From Bacillus niameyensis (GTDB lineage: Bacteria; Bacillota; Bacilli; Bacillales; Bacillaceae_C): 64,000 nucleotides of DNA. This document shows positions 37,349-46,474 of the stretch, piece after piece. The notes under the pieces are model-generated. The model was not told the DNA's origin and did no database searches. It saw only the letters and a list, made by a program, of their open reading frames with translations. The stretch covers positions 3,460,184 to 3,524,183 of the forward strand of contig NZ_LN831197.1 in the NCBI RefSeq assembly GCF_001375535.1, given 5' to 3'. The translations under genes and the position numbers were made by a program. The stretch's first letter is position 1, and each line of letters opens with the position of its first letter.

Positions 37349-38440
37349 ATGAAAAAGGTAATGGTAGTATTCGGGACAAGACCCGAAGCTATAAAGATGT
37401 GCCCTTTAGTAAAAGAATTAAAAACTCGTGATCAATTAGAGACAATTGTTTGTGTTACAGGGCAGCATCGTGAAATGTTAGATCAAGTTCTGGAGGCATT
37501 TCATGTAGAGCCAGATTATGATCTATCCATTATGAAATCGAAACAAACATTATTCGATGTTACAGTAAACATTTTGGAAAAAATGAAATCTGTTTTGGAA
37601 GAAGTTCAACCAGATGTCGTTTTAGTTCATGGAGATACTTCAACAACGTTCGTAACAGCGTTAGCATGTTTTTATTTACAGATTCCTGTGGGACATGTTG
37701 AGGCAGGATTAAGAACGTATAATATTTACTCTCCTTATCCTGAGGAATTTAATCGTCAAGCTGTTGGAATCGTTGCAAAATATCATTTTGCACCAACGGA
37801 AATGTCGAAAGAAAATCTCGTTAAAGAAGGTAAAGACCCTGCTACAATTTACGTTACGGGAAATACCGCGATTGATGCTCTTAAAACAACTGTTGGAGAA
37901 GCATATACTCATGAACAGTTAGACTGGGTTGGGGATAGTAAATTGATTATGATTACTGCCCATAGAAGGGAAAACCTCGGCGAACCTATGAAGAACATGT
38001 TCAGAGCTATCAAAAGAATTGTAGACGAACATCCTGATATTAAAGCGATCTACCCAATACATATGAATCCAGTAGTAAGAGAAGCAGCAAACGAAATATT
38101 AGGGGACTGTGATCGTATCCGAATTATTGAGCCTTTAGAGGTTATCGACTTCCACAACTTCCTTTCTAGATCATACATGATCTTAACGGATAGTGGAGGT
38201 ATTCAGGAAGAAGCTCCGAGCCTTGGTAAGCCTGTTTTGGTTATGCGCGACACAACTGAACGCCCTGAAGGTATCGCTGCAGGTACATTAAAACTTGTTG
38301 GAACTGATGAAGAGGTTATTTATAAAACATTTAAGTTGTTACTAGAGAATCAAGCTGAGTACGAAAAAATGAGCCATGCAAGCAATCCTTACGGTGATGG
38401 ATTGGCAAGTAAACGAATAGCAGATATATTAGAAGGGTAA
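37349..38440 (+). CDS. mnaA: UDP-N-acetylglucosamine 2-epimerase (non-hydrolysing)
   Basis: A 363-residue enzyme converting UDP-GlcNAc to UDP-ManNAc. It begins KKVMVVFGTRPEAIKMCPL, with HGDTSTTFVTALACF, GHVEAGLRT, PEEFNRQ, ITAHRRENLGEP, SGGIQEEAPSLGKPVLVMRDTTERPEG, all hallmarks of the family; the GTRPE, HRREN and E-rich segments hold UDP and the catalytic acids. I start at ATG 37349; the frame runs on upstream to 37298 without a better site. Its product is the donor for TagA and the substrate of WecC, so this gene links the teichoic acid and ManNAcA pathways. Confidence 0.95.
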   Translation: MKKVMVVFGTRPEAIKMCPLVKELKTRDQLETIVCVTGQHREMLDQVLEAFHVEPDYDLSIMKSKQTLFDVTVNILEKMKSVLEEVQPDVVLVHGDTSTTFVTALACFYLQIPVGHVEAGLRTYNIYSPYPEEFNRQAVGIVAKYHFAPTEMSKENLVKEGKDPATIYVTGNTAIDALKTTVGEAYTHEQLDWVGDSKLIMITAHRRENLGEPMKNMFRAIKRIVDEHPDIKAIYPIHMNPVVREAANEILGDCDRIRIIEPLEVIDFHNFLSRSYMILTDSGGIQEEAPSLGKPVLVMRDTTERPEGIAAGTLKLVGTDEEVIYKTFKLLLENQAEYEKMSHASNPYGDGLASKRIADILEG

Positions 38441-38471
38441 CTTCTAACGTACCAGCATTTTATACAACATA

Positions 38472-38521
38472 TTTAAAAATACCCTAACAGAAATCTTTTG
38501 AACTGTTAGGGTATTTTTAAA
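38472..38521 (+). terminator. Strong bidirectional terminator after mnaA
   Basis: A 19-bp perfect stem: TTTAAAAATACCCTAACAG against CTGTTAGGGTATTTTTAAA, 12-base loop. The A and T runs make it work in both directions. Confidence 0.88.
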
Positions 38522-38688
38522 TTATACAGGCAATTATTTTTTGAAAAAGTGTTTTTTCCATTAGTTAAGAGAGATTAGACAGTGAAACTAATATCTATTT
38601 TTAATTATGAATTGATAGTTAAGTTTGATTTATCTTTAAAGTAAAAGTTTGGTAAACTAATAGTCAATCATACTAATGGAGGTTTATT

Positions 38689-39684
38689 ATGTCAGTTTTT
38701 AAGAATGAGGAAGTATTTAATGGAGAAGTAGATGTGAAATATCTTTTTCAAAAGTCCTATACAAAGACAGATGGATTAGTTATCGTATTCTCAGCTTTTC
38801 AAGCTGAAGGTAAACCCGCTAATTATAATTATGTTCGAACTTTAGAGGAATTTGACTGCAATAAACTTTATATATTAGATGATTTTGGTGAGGCTCCTTC
38901 TTATTATCTATGCAATAGTAGAGAGTTTTCTATTGAGCGATCGGTTATAGCGCTTATTCGTAAAATTGTGAAGGAAAATGAAATTAGTAAGATTATATCA
39001 AGTGGTTCGAGTAAAGGGGGATTCGCGGCTTTATATTACGGCATAAAATATGGCTTTGATCATGTTATTTCAGCTTCTCCTCAATATTTATTAGGAGACT
39101 ACCTTCTTGAACAAGCAGAGGCAAAACAAGTTGGAAAAAAGGTTGTCGAATTTATAAGTGGAGGTACCGAGGCAGAGGATCACGAATATCTTAATAATAT
39201 AATGGCAAGTATGATACGTGAAACGAAAAATAACCCAGACATATTTATACATTTAGGAGTAGGAGAGCATCATTATCGAAATCATGTTATACCGATGATA
39301 AAGTTATTTGATGAAATAGGAATAGCATATGAATTAAATTTGGGAAGTTACGATAAACACAGTGATGTTTTGATCCATTTCCCTCCTCTGTTGAAAGAGA
39401 AAATTAGAGAACTATTGAAATTTCCACTTATATCTTTAGAACAGATAAATAGGGAAGAGAATAAGCAAGACACACTTTATGAGTTTAAAGTTACCACTGA
39501 AATGAAAAATAAAGTAGCCTGGTATGTTTATAAAGATAACAAAATCATTGATAAATTTGGATATGCGAAAAATAAGACTATCAAATTATCATTTAAGGAA
39601 AAAGGAAAGTATATGGTTAAAGTATTTGTGAAAAATGAGGGAAACTTAAAGGTTTCCACAATTACTAACTCTATAACGGTTTGA
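38689..39684 (+). CDS. Alpha/beta hydrolase with C-terminal Ig-like domain
   Basis: 331 residues, no signal peptide. The hydrolase part (about 1-240) has the nucleophile elbow SSGSSKGGFAALYYG (Ser near 108) and candidate catalytic His in YDKHSDVLIHF. The C-terminal about 85 residues form an Ig-like sandwich (NKVAWYVYKDNKIIDKFGY, GKYMVKVFVKNEG). The hydrolase half is homologous to the minus-strand protein at 47.1 kb (shared YNY-[VI]-R-[TS]-L and GSSKGG with LLGDYL), and more distantly to the end of the 1457-residue fusion. Similar folds occur in Asp2 and XcbB/CpsF capsule proteins, where acyl transfer is one role; an acetyl-transferase or esterase acting on the polymer is inference. ATG after TGGAGG. 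Confidence 0.7.
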   Translation: MSVFKNEEVFNGEVDVKYLFQKSYTKTDGLVIVFSAFQAEGKPANYNYVRTLEEFDCNKLYILDDFGEAPSYYLCNSREFSIERSVIALIRKIVKENEISKIISSGSSKGGFAALYYGIKYGFDHVISASPQYLLGDYLLEQAEAKQVGKKVVEFISGGTEAEDHEYLNNIMASMIRETKNNPDIFIHLGVGEHHYRNHVIPMIKLFDEIGIAYELNLGSYDKHSDVLIHFPPLLKEKIRELLKFPLISLEQINREENKQDTLYEFKVTTEMKNKVAWYVYKDNKIIDKFGYAKNKTIKLSFKEKGKYMVKVFVKNEGNLKVSTITNSITV

Positions 39685-39910
39685 GGTATAACATGCGGTT
39701 AGACTATTAATGAAGGAGCAATGCTGAAAACAAAAGGCTAACTAAACTAAGTTAGTGTTATTGAAGTTTTTCTATTCTTCGGACATTGAAACTTTCCTAT
39801 ATAGCATTTTAAGTAGTGATCTACTCTCATCTTATCTTTCATTTATATAGATGTGTATTATTTAAGTATCAGAAAAAATAGATAAATTTCTACAATATGG
39901 GGGAATATTT

Positions 39911-40648
39911 TTGAAGCATCGTAATAAAATTGTAGTATTTTGCAGCATTCTTATGGTCGGTATATTCCTTATATTAGGTATGTCTTTTTATGAGAAAAAG
40001 GGTCATTTTCACGTAGCGAAAAAGACCAAAAATAGAGCTGTTTCAAATGCGCTAATGGTCAATAAGCAAGTGGATAGTGAAAAGATGAGTAAGTTTATTG
40101 TAGATGAGGAAGAGAATAAGGATTTAGAGGATATTGAAGGAGGAGAAGATATTCCAGAAATGGAAGATATAGAAATGACAGAAATTATAAATTCATCAAA
40201 TCAAACATCAAATAATTGGAGTAATAATTGGTCCAGTACGACAGGACGAGAAGAAAGTAATGTTCCTAAAGACAACATTACTACCCCAAGCTCGAAACCT
40301 AGTTCTCCAAGTAAGGACAAACAAGAAAATGTGATCAATAAACCTGCAGAGAAAGATGAAAATAAGGGGGACCAAGATAAAGGTTCTGGGGTTATCGATG
40401 TTCCATCAGAAGAGAAGCCAGATAAAGAAACTAAACCGCCGGCAGAACAACCTGATAAGAATGAAAATGATCAAGAACAAGATAGTGCGAATGAAGAGAA
40501 ACCTGTGGAACCACCAGGAGAAAATGAAGAAGAGGATGTCCAAACAGAACTGGAAACGCCTGTCGATCCTGGTGTAGAGGAATCGCCTGATAGTTCGCAT
40601 GAAACCGAGCAAGGCGTAACTGACAATAACCAGTCAGAAACTCAATAG
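39911..40648 (+). CDS. Membrane-anchored acidic low-complexity protein, unknown
   Basis: 245 residues. An N-terminal hydrophobic helix (IVVFCSILMVGIFLILGMSF, residues 7-26) with a short basic start makes a signal anchor; no lipobox and no sortase motif. The remainder is outside the membrane and very acidic, rich in Glu, Asp, Pro, Ser and Asn, with PEQPDKNE-like repeats. I recognise no family. Such polymers can act as spacers or bind cations. It starts at TTG seven bases after GGGGG. It precedes two SH3-repeat hydrolases that also carry Glu-rich linkers, so it may be functionally linked. The 226-base gap before it shows no gene. Confidence 0.6.
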   Translation: MKHRNKIVVFCSILMVGIFLILGMSFYEKKGHFHVAKKTKNRAVSNALMVNKQVDSEKMSKFIVDEEENKDLEDIEGGEDIPEMEDIEMTEIINSSNQTSNNWSNNWSSTTGREESNVPKDNITTPSSKPSSPSKDKQENVINKPAEKDENKGDQDKGSGVIDVPSEEKPDKETKPPAEQPDKNENDQEQDSANEEKPVEPPGENEEEDVQTELETPVDPGVEESPDSSHETEQGVTDNNQSETQ

Positions 40649-40771
40649 AAAAGGGAAGATGTGAAAATAAAGCTAGTTTTTCTTAATATAGTGCATTTAT
40701 GGGTATTTATACCTATTTATGTTCTGCCGTTTATTTCGATAATAGAAATATATATAGTCCGATGGGAGGGG

Positions 40772-40791
40772 GTATAAAGTTTACTTTATAC
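40772..40791. repeat. 20-bp palindrome upstream of the amidase gene
   Basis: GTATAAAGT-TT-ACTTTATAC, perfect arms of nine bases, about 50 bases before the amidase start. Possible operator or regulator site. Confidence 0.45.
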
Positions 40792-40839
40792 TTCTCACAT
40801 TTGGGCCATTTTTATGTCTATTAATAAATGGAGGAGAAA

Positions 40840-43071
40840 ATGAGACAAACTAGCAAGATTCTAATCTACCTTGTTCTATTTACACTATCTTTACAGCTGT
40901 TACCCCACGGAGTTGCAGCAGAGAATGAGATGGATTTTCACCAAGATGATCATATCTCAGCTTTTATTTATTCAAAGAATTCGGAAGACTTCATCCCGCT
41001 TTATGAGGATGAGACTGCCACAGTTGTCCTGGGTGAGCTGCTAGATGGGACAGAGGTTAAAGTACTCGAAACGATGGATGATGTATCATTTATTGAATAT
41101 ACTTCTGACGATTCCAATTTGAAAGGATTCGTACCTTCAGCAAATGTTGTTTTGGCTTCAGAAAAGGATGACTTTTTGAAGGAGCGAGAAGCAGCTGCTC
41201 AGGAACAAGTTTCCGAGAACGAAGAAGGAGACACTTTAGCAGTAGATGTTGACAATGAGGGGCAAATAGAAGAATTGCCTGAGGTAGAAGGCGAAATGAT
41301 CCCGATTGAGGAAGATCAGGATTCTAAAATAGAGGAAGAAATCTCTAAAAAGGAAGAAACCGAGGAAACTACGGAGATTTCTCAAGCCGAGCCATCTTCT
41401 GATCAGAACGCAATCCTTCAGCATAAGGCTGAGCCAAAAAAGCAAGTAAGAATGATGGCGCCTGTGTCAGCCAATCTACCGACTTTACAAGGTGTTGCTT
41501 TACAAGAGATAACTCATGTTTATGTAAAAGCTTCTACAACATCTAGTCATTTAAAATCATATCCACAAGGGCAGATTTTAAAGTTTCGCCCATACTCGGC
41601 AGATTGGTATGAAGCAACTGTATATATTGCCGGTAAAAAACAAATTGGCTATATAAATGCTAAAGATGTTGATGTGATTAAAGCTGAACAGGAAAGGTTA
41701 AACGGCTTCGCTTTGAAGCAACCTGTTTCAGTTTATTCAGCTCCTACGCAGAATGGGCAAATCTTAAAATCCTATAATCAGGGACAAGCTTTAATTTATC
41801 AATCTTTTTCATCACAATGGTATAAAGCAACAGTGATCTTGAATGGAAAAGCTAGAACAGGTTATATAGCTGCTTCCGATGTTGGAGAAGAACGTCCAAT
41901 TGTCCAACAAGTGATCAAAGGGGTAGCTTTGAGCAGTCCAACCGAAGTGTATGAGTCGCCATCGACACAATCAAAAAGCTTAAAAGCATATTCCAAAGGT
42001 CATATTTTACAATACCGTACTTATAATTCTCAGTGGCATATAGCGACTGTTTATGTGAGTGGCCAGGCACATACTGGGTATATTGCTGTGAAGGATGTTG
42101 AAACAGTCAACACATCTACGACAGTCTTAAAGGGAATTGCAGCTAAGTCGTCCATTCCTGTGTACCCCACGGCTTCTACCAATGCTAAAGTATGGAAAAC
42201 TTATAACGAAGGCCATGAATTGAAGTATCGACCATTTACGTCTGAGTGGTATGAAGCAACGGTCTATGTCAATGGCAAAGCGCAGAAAGGTTATATCCAT
42301 GCTAATGATGTAGAGGAGATCGTTCAGAAACAAGAATCTCTAAAGGGGATTGCCGCTCACGGTCGAGTAAAAGTATATACGAATGCTTCTAAAAATTCGA
42401 AGGCTTTGAAGCAATATTCTTATGGACATGGATTAGTATATCGGTCTTACACAAAAAATTGGTATGAAGCGACTGTCTATGTAAACGGAATTCGGAAATC
42501 TGGTTATATTCATAATTCAGATGTCATGGATGTTTCAGGCAAACTAATTGTCGTTGATGCTGGACATGGAGGACATGATCCAGGAGCGAAGACAAGTCAG
42601 TTGCTTGAGAAAGATTTGACGTTAGATCTTGCTAAACGCACGAGAAGTGAGCTAGAAAAGAAAGGCTTCACTGTCATCATGACAAGATCTGACGATGTAT
42701 ATATTACTCTGGATGGAAGATCCCAGATTGCAAATGATTCAAAAGCCAACTTATTTGTCAGTATTCACATTAACAGCTTTAATGGGAGTGCTAAAGGAAT
42801 AGAAACATTTTGGCATGGAAAATACGAGAAACAGAAGAGCCGATTATTGGCTGAACTGTTGCAAGATCGAATTGTTCAAGCGATGGAAAGCCCTTATCGC
42901 CGAGTAGAAGAGCAGAGTTTCCATGTGATCCGCGAGACGAAAATTCCGAGTGCGCTAGTAGAGGTTGGGTTCATCGATCATCCCGAGGATGCTGCAAAGT
43001 TAAAACAAGCAACATATAGACAACGGGTGGCAGAAGGGATTACGAATGGTGTCATAGACTATTTTAAATAA
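40840..43071 (+). CDS. Secreted N-acetylmuramoyl-L-alanine amidase (Amidase_3) with SH3-like repeats
   Basis: 743 residues. Signal peptide (1-27, ending GVAAE), a distinct SH3-like N-domain (FIPLYEDETATVVLGE.. GFVPSANVVL), an acidic linker (about 110-205), five SH3-like repeats (about 210-560) and a zinc amidase from 567 to the end. Zinc and catalytic residues: DAGHGG (His), SIHINSF (His) and LVEVGFIDH (catalytic Glu), all intact. It cuts the MurNAc-L-Ala bond of peptidoglycan. I start at ATG 40840, just after GGAGGAG; the ATG at 40828 overlaps that site. The same N-domain/linker/repeat design is used by the next gene, with a different catalytic end. Confidence 0.9.
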   Translation: MRQTSKILIYLVLFTLSLQLLPHGVAAENEMDFHQDDHISAFIYSKNSEDFIPLYEDETATVVLGELLDGTEVKVLETMDDVSFIEYTSDDSNLKGFVPSANVVLASEKDDFLKEREAAAQEQVSENEEGDTLAVDVDNEGQIEELPEVEGEMIPIEEDQDSKIEEEISKKEETEETTEISQAEPSSDQNAILQHKAEPKKQVRMMAPVSANLPTLQGVALQEITHVYVKASTTSSHLKSYPQGQILKFRPYSADWYEATVYIAGKKQIGYINAKDVDVIKAEQERLNGFALKQPVSVYSAPTQNGQILKSYNQGQALIYQSFSSQWYKATVILNGKARTGYIAASDVGEERPIVQQVIKGVALSSPTEVYESPSTQSKSLKAYSKGHILQYRTYNSQWHIATVYVSGQAHTGYIAVKDVETVNTSTTVLKGIAAKSSIPVYPTASTNAKVWKTYNEGHELKYRPFTSEWYEATVYVNGKAQKGYIHANDVEEIVQKQESLKGIAAHGRVKVYTNASKNSKALKQYSYGHGLVYRSYTKNWYEATVYVNGIRKSGYIHNSDVMDVSGKLIVVDAGHGGHDPGAKTSQLLEKDLTLDLAKRTRSELEKKGFTVIMTRSDDVYITLDGRSQIANDSKANLFVSIHINSFNGSAKGIETFWHGKYEKQKSRLLAELLQDRIVQAMESPYRRVEEQSFHVIRETKIPSALVEVGFIDHPEDAAKLKQATYRQRVAEGITNGVIDYFK

Positions 43072-43079
43072 TAGAGAGA

Positions 43080-43110
43080 AAATCCTGCATCATTGTATGC
43101 GGGATTTTTT
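43080..43110 (+). terminator. Terminator after the amidase gene
   Basis: AAATCCTGCAT pairs with ATGCGGGATTT (one G-U), six-base loop, then TTT. Confidence 0.88.
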
Positions 43111-43116
43111 AACTTT

Positions 43117-43255
43117 CTTCCTAAGTAAAAAATTATCTTCGAAACGTAAAAGATTTTCTGCTAATCTCGCGTAATTATACTCAAATCTAAAAAATTAATA
43201 TTAAACTTAAAAAAATAACACGTAAGCTTAAAAAATAATAGATCTAAAGGATTTG
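43117..43255. repeat. 20-21 nt periodic array, locus 1 (minus orientation, about 6-7 units)
   Basis: Read on the minus strand, units such as CGTGTTATTTTTTTAAGTTTA, ATATTAATTTTTTAGATTTG and AAGATAATTTTTTACTTAGG follow one another every 20-21 bases. They share the pattern NNNGATAAT-T-tract-(CG)A-GTTT with the arrays at 55.7, 59.9 and 62.2 kb. It occupies most of the gap between the amidase gene and the promoter of the M14 gene. Confidence 0.6.
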
Positions 43256-43314
43256 TCCGTTGAATATTTAATTAGATTTCCCATGGTAGCTAATGCTAAA
43301 TACCCATAAAGTGG

Positions 43315-43320
43315 TATAAT
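43315..43320 (+). promoter_or_regulatory. Candidate extended -10 promoter of the M14 peptidase gene
   Basis: TGGTATAAT with no good -35. A small GAAAGTG/CACTTTTC hairpin and, just before the coding region, a CCCCG/CGGGG hairpin follow in an about 90-base leader. Confidence 0.4.
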
Positions 43321-43414
43321 AAGGAAGAAAGTGCTGTCACTTTTCCTGTTATTATGTAGAATAATAGATAGGGAGAACGTTGCTCACATTCTAGATTTCC
43401 CCGATTGACGGGGA

Positions 43415-46408
43415 GTGTTGGAGGGGATAAAAATAAAAGGGTTAAAAGTTAGTATTTACGTAATGATTGCTGTATTGTTCTTTCAACTCATTCCATCTTA
43501 CGTTGCAGCGACAGAATCAAGCGATAGTTCGCAGCAGGAGACAAATACATGGTTTGTATTTGCGGAGTCTCCTGAACAAACGGTTGACTTGTTCGAAGAA
43601 GAAAATGCTGAACAATGGTTGGCTACCATTCCTGATGATACAGAAGTTGAGGTATTGGAAGCAGGAGATGAGTATTCTTACATACGGTACACTTCGATAG
43701 AAAATGAGCAGGCGACAGAATTAACAGGATATGTTTCTAACGCTTATTTAGTTCAGATAGACGATGCAGAAGCATTTCGTCAACAACGTAATCAAATGAA
43801 TGAGCAAGAAGAAACGGATCAGCCTGCATCTGAAAAACATGGTGAAGAAACCAATCTTAATGAAGGCCCATCCACTCAAATTGAGGATGAAGAGGAAAAG
43901 CTAGATAAAGAGAAACAGCCAGATTCGGCCAAAGTTGTTGAGAAAAAATCTACTTCAGAAAAAGTGAATACTCTGTCTTCAGGGCAAGATGATCCAGTAA
44001 CTGAAGAACAGGAAGTATTACAAGGTGTTGCAATGCAACAACCTACGACAGTATATACGGAACTGTCTACGAAATCCAAAACTTTAAAATCATATCGCCA
44101 AGGTCATGTACTTAAATTCCAAGCATATGATGACAATTGGTTTCAAGCTACGGTTTATATGAATGGTGAACCACAGACAGGATTTATTTCAAATAAAGAT
44201 GTGAAATTAATTGCCGGGCAGGAACAATTGGAAGGTTTAGCACTAAAGCAGCCTATCAACGTATATGATGCTCTTGACCGTCAAGCAAATGTTCTTAAAA
44301 AATATAAATATGGTCAACTTTTAAAATACCGAACTTTAACAGAAGATTGGTATCAAGCGACTGTAATCATTAATGGTAAAGCTCAGTCCGGATTCATCAC
44401 AGTGGATGATGTTGGTGATGAGGCTCCAGTTGCTCAAGGGATTGCTCTTAATAAAACAAACATTTATGAACAAACGGCTAAAGGTTCAAAAGTATTAAAA
44501 GCGTATGATAAGGGTCAAGTTTTAAAATATCGTGCATTTAATGGGGATTGGTATGAAGCGACTGTATATATAAACGGGACCGCAAAAACAGGCTATATTC
44601 ATAAAAGTGATGTAGAAACTGCTGTTTTCGACGAGGAGATTGTACAAGGGATTGCTGTAAAAGCATCTACACCTGTTTATTCAGCTGCTTCAACAAACTC
44701 CGCACCTTTGAAATCATATCAGCAAGGCAGCATTTTAAAATATAAAACATTTACATCTGGCTGGTATAAGGCGACCGTTATGGTCAACGGAAAAGCGAAA
44801 ACAGGTTATATTGCAAAAGCAGATGTTGGAAGTAAAAATGCTACTTTAACAGGCTACGCACAAGCTAACAAGACAAAGGTGTATCAGGGTCCTTCCAAAA
44901 GTGCTAAAACGTGGAAGAGTTATGGAAAAGGATCAATTTTAAAGTATAAATACTATAATTCTAGTTGGTTCCAAGTGACGGTCATTGTGAATGGAAAAAA
45001 ACAAACGGGGTATATTCATACGAAAGATGTTGGCGGCAATGCTCCGTTAGTTAGAGGCTTTGCCTATTCAAATCCAACACGCGTCTATAGCGACACTTCG
45101 AAAAGTGCAAGTGTGTGGAAGACATATCCTATAGGGCAATCCATTCAATACAGACCATACAACAATGAGTGGTACAAGGTAACTGTATATGTGAATGGCA
45201 AAGCTCAAACAGGGTATATCCATGCAAAAGATGCTGGGACAACAGCGCCCCTTATCAAAGGTTTTGCTTATGGAAGCCCAACAAATATCTATAGTAGTAC
45301 AGCAAAGAGTTCTAAAGTACTGAAAAATTATGCAAGAGGCAGTGCGTTGCAATATCGTCCACATAATAGTGATTGGTATAAGGCAACTGTATATGTTAAT
45401 GGAAAAGCACGAACTGGTTACATTCATAAAAATGATGTTGGACTAAGTAAGCCAAAGCCAATTGGAAATACGAATATTGTGAACCCGAATCGTGTTTATA
45501 CCTATAATCATATGGTTCAAGACATTAAAGCTTTACAACGTGCCTATCCAGATTTAATTACGTATCATTCCATTGGTAAGTCTGAATATGGCCGTGATAT
45601 TTATGCTATCTCCATTGGAAAAGGGAAGCCAACGGCATTTATTAATGGTTCCCACCATGGTCGTGAATGGTTGACGACCAACTTAAATATGTACATGGTG
45701 GAGCAATATGCGAAAGCCTATTATAAAAAGCAAAAGATTCAAGGCTATGATACTTATAATCTATTAAATAAAACAACGCTCTGGTTTGTACCAATGGTGA
45801 ATCCAGATGGTGTCACTCTCCAACAGGAAGGGCTAAAGGCTTTTCCAAAAAGCGTTCACGCTTCCTTAATTAAAATGAACGAAGGAAGTACGAACTTTAA
45901 ACGTTGGAAGGCAAACGGAAAAGGCGTTGACTTAAATCGTCAATATGATGCAGGATGGAAAACAATCCGTAATAACGCAAAAGGGCCAAGTTATGCCAAC
46001 TTTAAAGGATATAGTCCTGCAAGTGCATCTGAAATCAAAGCAATATTAAAATTCGAAGCAAAAATCGATCCGGAAATTGCGGTAGCTTATCATTCTAGTG
46101 GAAAAATACTCTATTGGAATTACTTACAAACTGGAGCGGATTATGGCCGCGACCTTGCATTAGCACAAGTGATTAGCAAAATGACAGGCTACAGTCTCTA
46201 TAAACCTGTGGGCATTCCTTCAGGAGGTGGCTATACAGATTGGTTTATTCAAGCCCATAAACGTCCTGGTTTTACTCCTGAAATTTCAAAGTGGGTAAAT
46301 CAAACTAATCCGCCATTGTCTGAATTTCCAGGTGCTTGGAGAGAGAATCAAGCAGTAGGGTTGTATGTTGCGCAAGAAAGCGCAAAGTTGTATGCGAAAA
46401 GGAAATAA
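43415..46408 (+). CDS. Secreted M14 zinc carboxypeptidase with seven SH3-like repeats
   Basis: Up to 997 residues. Signal peptide, an N-domain homologous to that of the amidase (TVDLFEEENAEQWLA.. LTGYVSNAYLV), an acidic linker, seven SH3-like repeats (about 205-680) and an M14 domain (about 690-997). Zinc ligands are in SHHGREW and AYHSSG, the catalytic Glu in GFTPEISKW. Similar secreted Bacillus enzymes cut gamma-D-Glu-diamino acid bonds of peptidoglycan stems. The start is unclear: I list the GTG at 43415, but the best ribosome site (GGAGGGGA, 43420-43427) lies downstream of it, eight bases before an ATA at 43433 that aligns with the ATG of the amidase gene. The first in-frame ATG (43463) would remove half the signal peptide. 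Confidence 0.88.
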   Translation: MLEGIKIKGLKVSIYVMIAVLFFQLIPSYVAATESSDSSQQETNTWFVFAESPEQTVDLFEEENAEQWLATIPDDTEVEVLEAGDEYSYIRYTSIENEQATELTGYVSNAYLVQIDDAEAFRQQRNQMNEQEETDQPASEKHGEETNLNEGPSTQIEDEEEKLDKEKQPDSAKVVEKKSTSEKVNTLSSGQDDPVTEEQEVLQGVAMQQPTTVYTELSTKSKTLKSYRQGHVLKFQAYDDNWFQATVYMNGEPQTGFISNKDVKLIAGQEQLEGLALKQPINVYDALDRQANVLKKYKYGQLLKYRTLTEDWYQATVIINGKAQSGFITVDDVGDEAPVAQGIALNKTNIYEQTAKGSKVLKAYDKGQVLKYRAFNGDWYEATVYINGTAKTGYIHKSDVETAVFDEEIVQGIAVKASTPVYSAASTNSAPLKSYQQGSILKYKTFTSGWYKATVMVNGKAKTGYIAKADVGSKNATLTGYAQANKTKVYQGPSKSAKTWKSYGKGSILKYKYYNSSWFQVTVIVNGKKQTGYIHTKDVGGNAPLVRGFAYSNPTRVYSDTSKSASVWKTYPIGQSIQYRPYNNEWYKVTVYVNGKAQTGYIHAKDAGTTAPLIKGFAYGSPTNIYSSTAKSSKVLKNYARGSALQYRPHNSDWYKATVYVNGKARTGYIHKNDVGLSKPKPIGNTNIVNPNRVYTYNHMVQDIKALQRAYPDLITYHSIGKSEYGRDIYAISIGKGKPTAFINGSHHGREWLTTNLNMYMVEQYAKAYYKKQKIQGYDTYNLLNKTTLWFVPMVNPDGVTLQQEGLKAFPKSVHASLIKMNEGSTNFKRWKANGKGVDLNRQYDAGWKTIRNNAKGPSYANFKGYSPASASEIKAILKFEAKIDPEIAVAYHSSGKILYWNYLQTGADYGRDLALAQVISKMTGYSLYKPVGIPSGGGYTDWFIQAHKRPGFTPEISKWVNQTNPPLSEFPGAWRENQAVGLYVAQESAKLYAKRK

Positions 46409-46412
46409 GGTT

Positions 46413-46451
46413 AAGGACTATCTGACACTAAGCTGTTGGGTAGTCCTTTTT
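46413..46451 (+). terminator. Terminator after the M14 peptidase gene
   Basis: AAGGACTA pairs with TAGTCCTT over a 20-base loop, followed by TTT. Confidence 0.7.
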
Positions 46452-46474
46452 GTGAGAATAAAGGAAGAAGCGAA

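Noticed and set aside
45068-45427. 119-codon minus-strand frame
   Set aside because: Mirror frame of the SH3-like repeats in the M14 gene; its repetitive pattern follows the plus-strand repeats.
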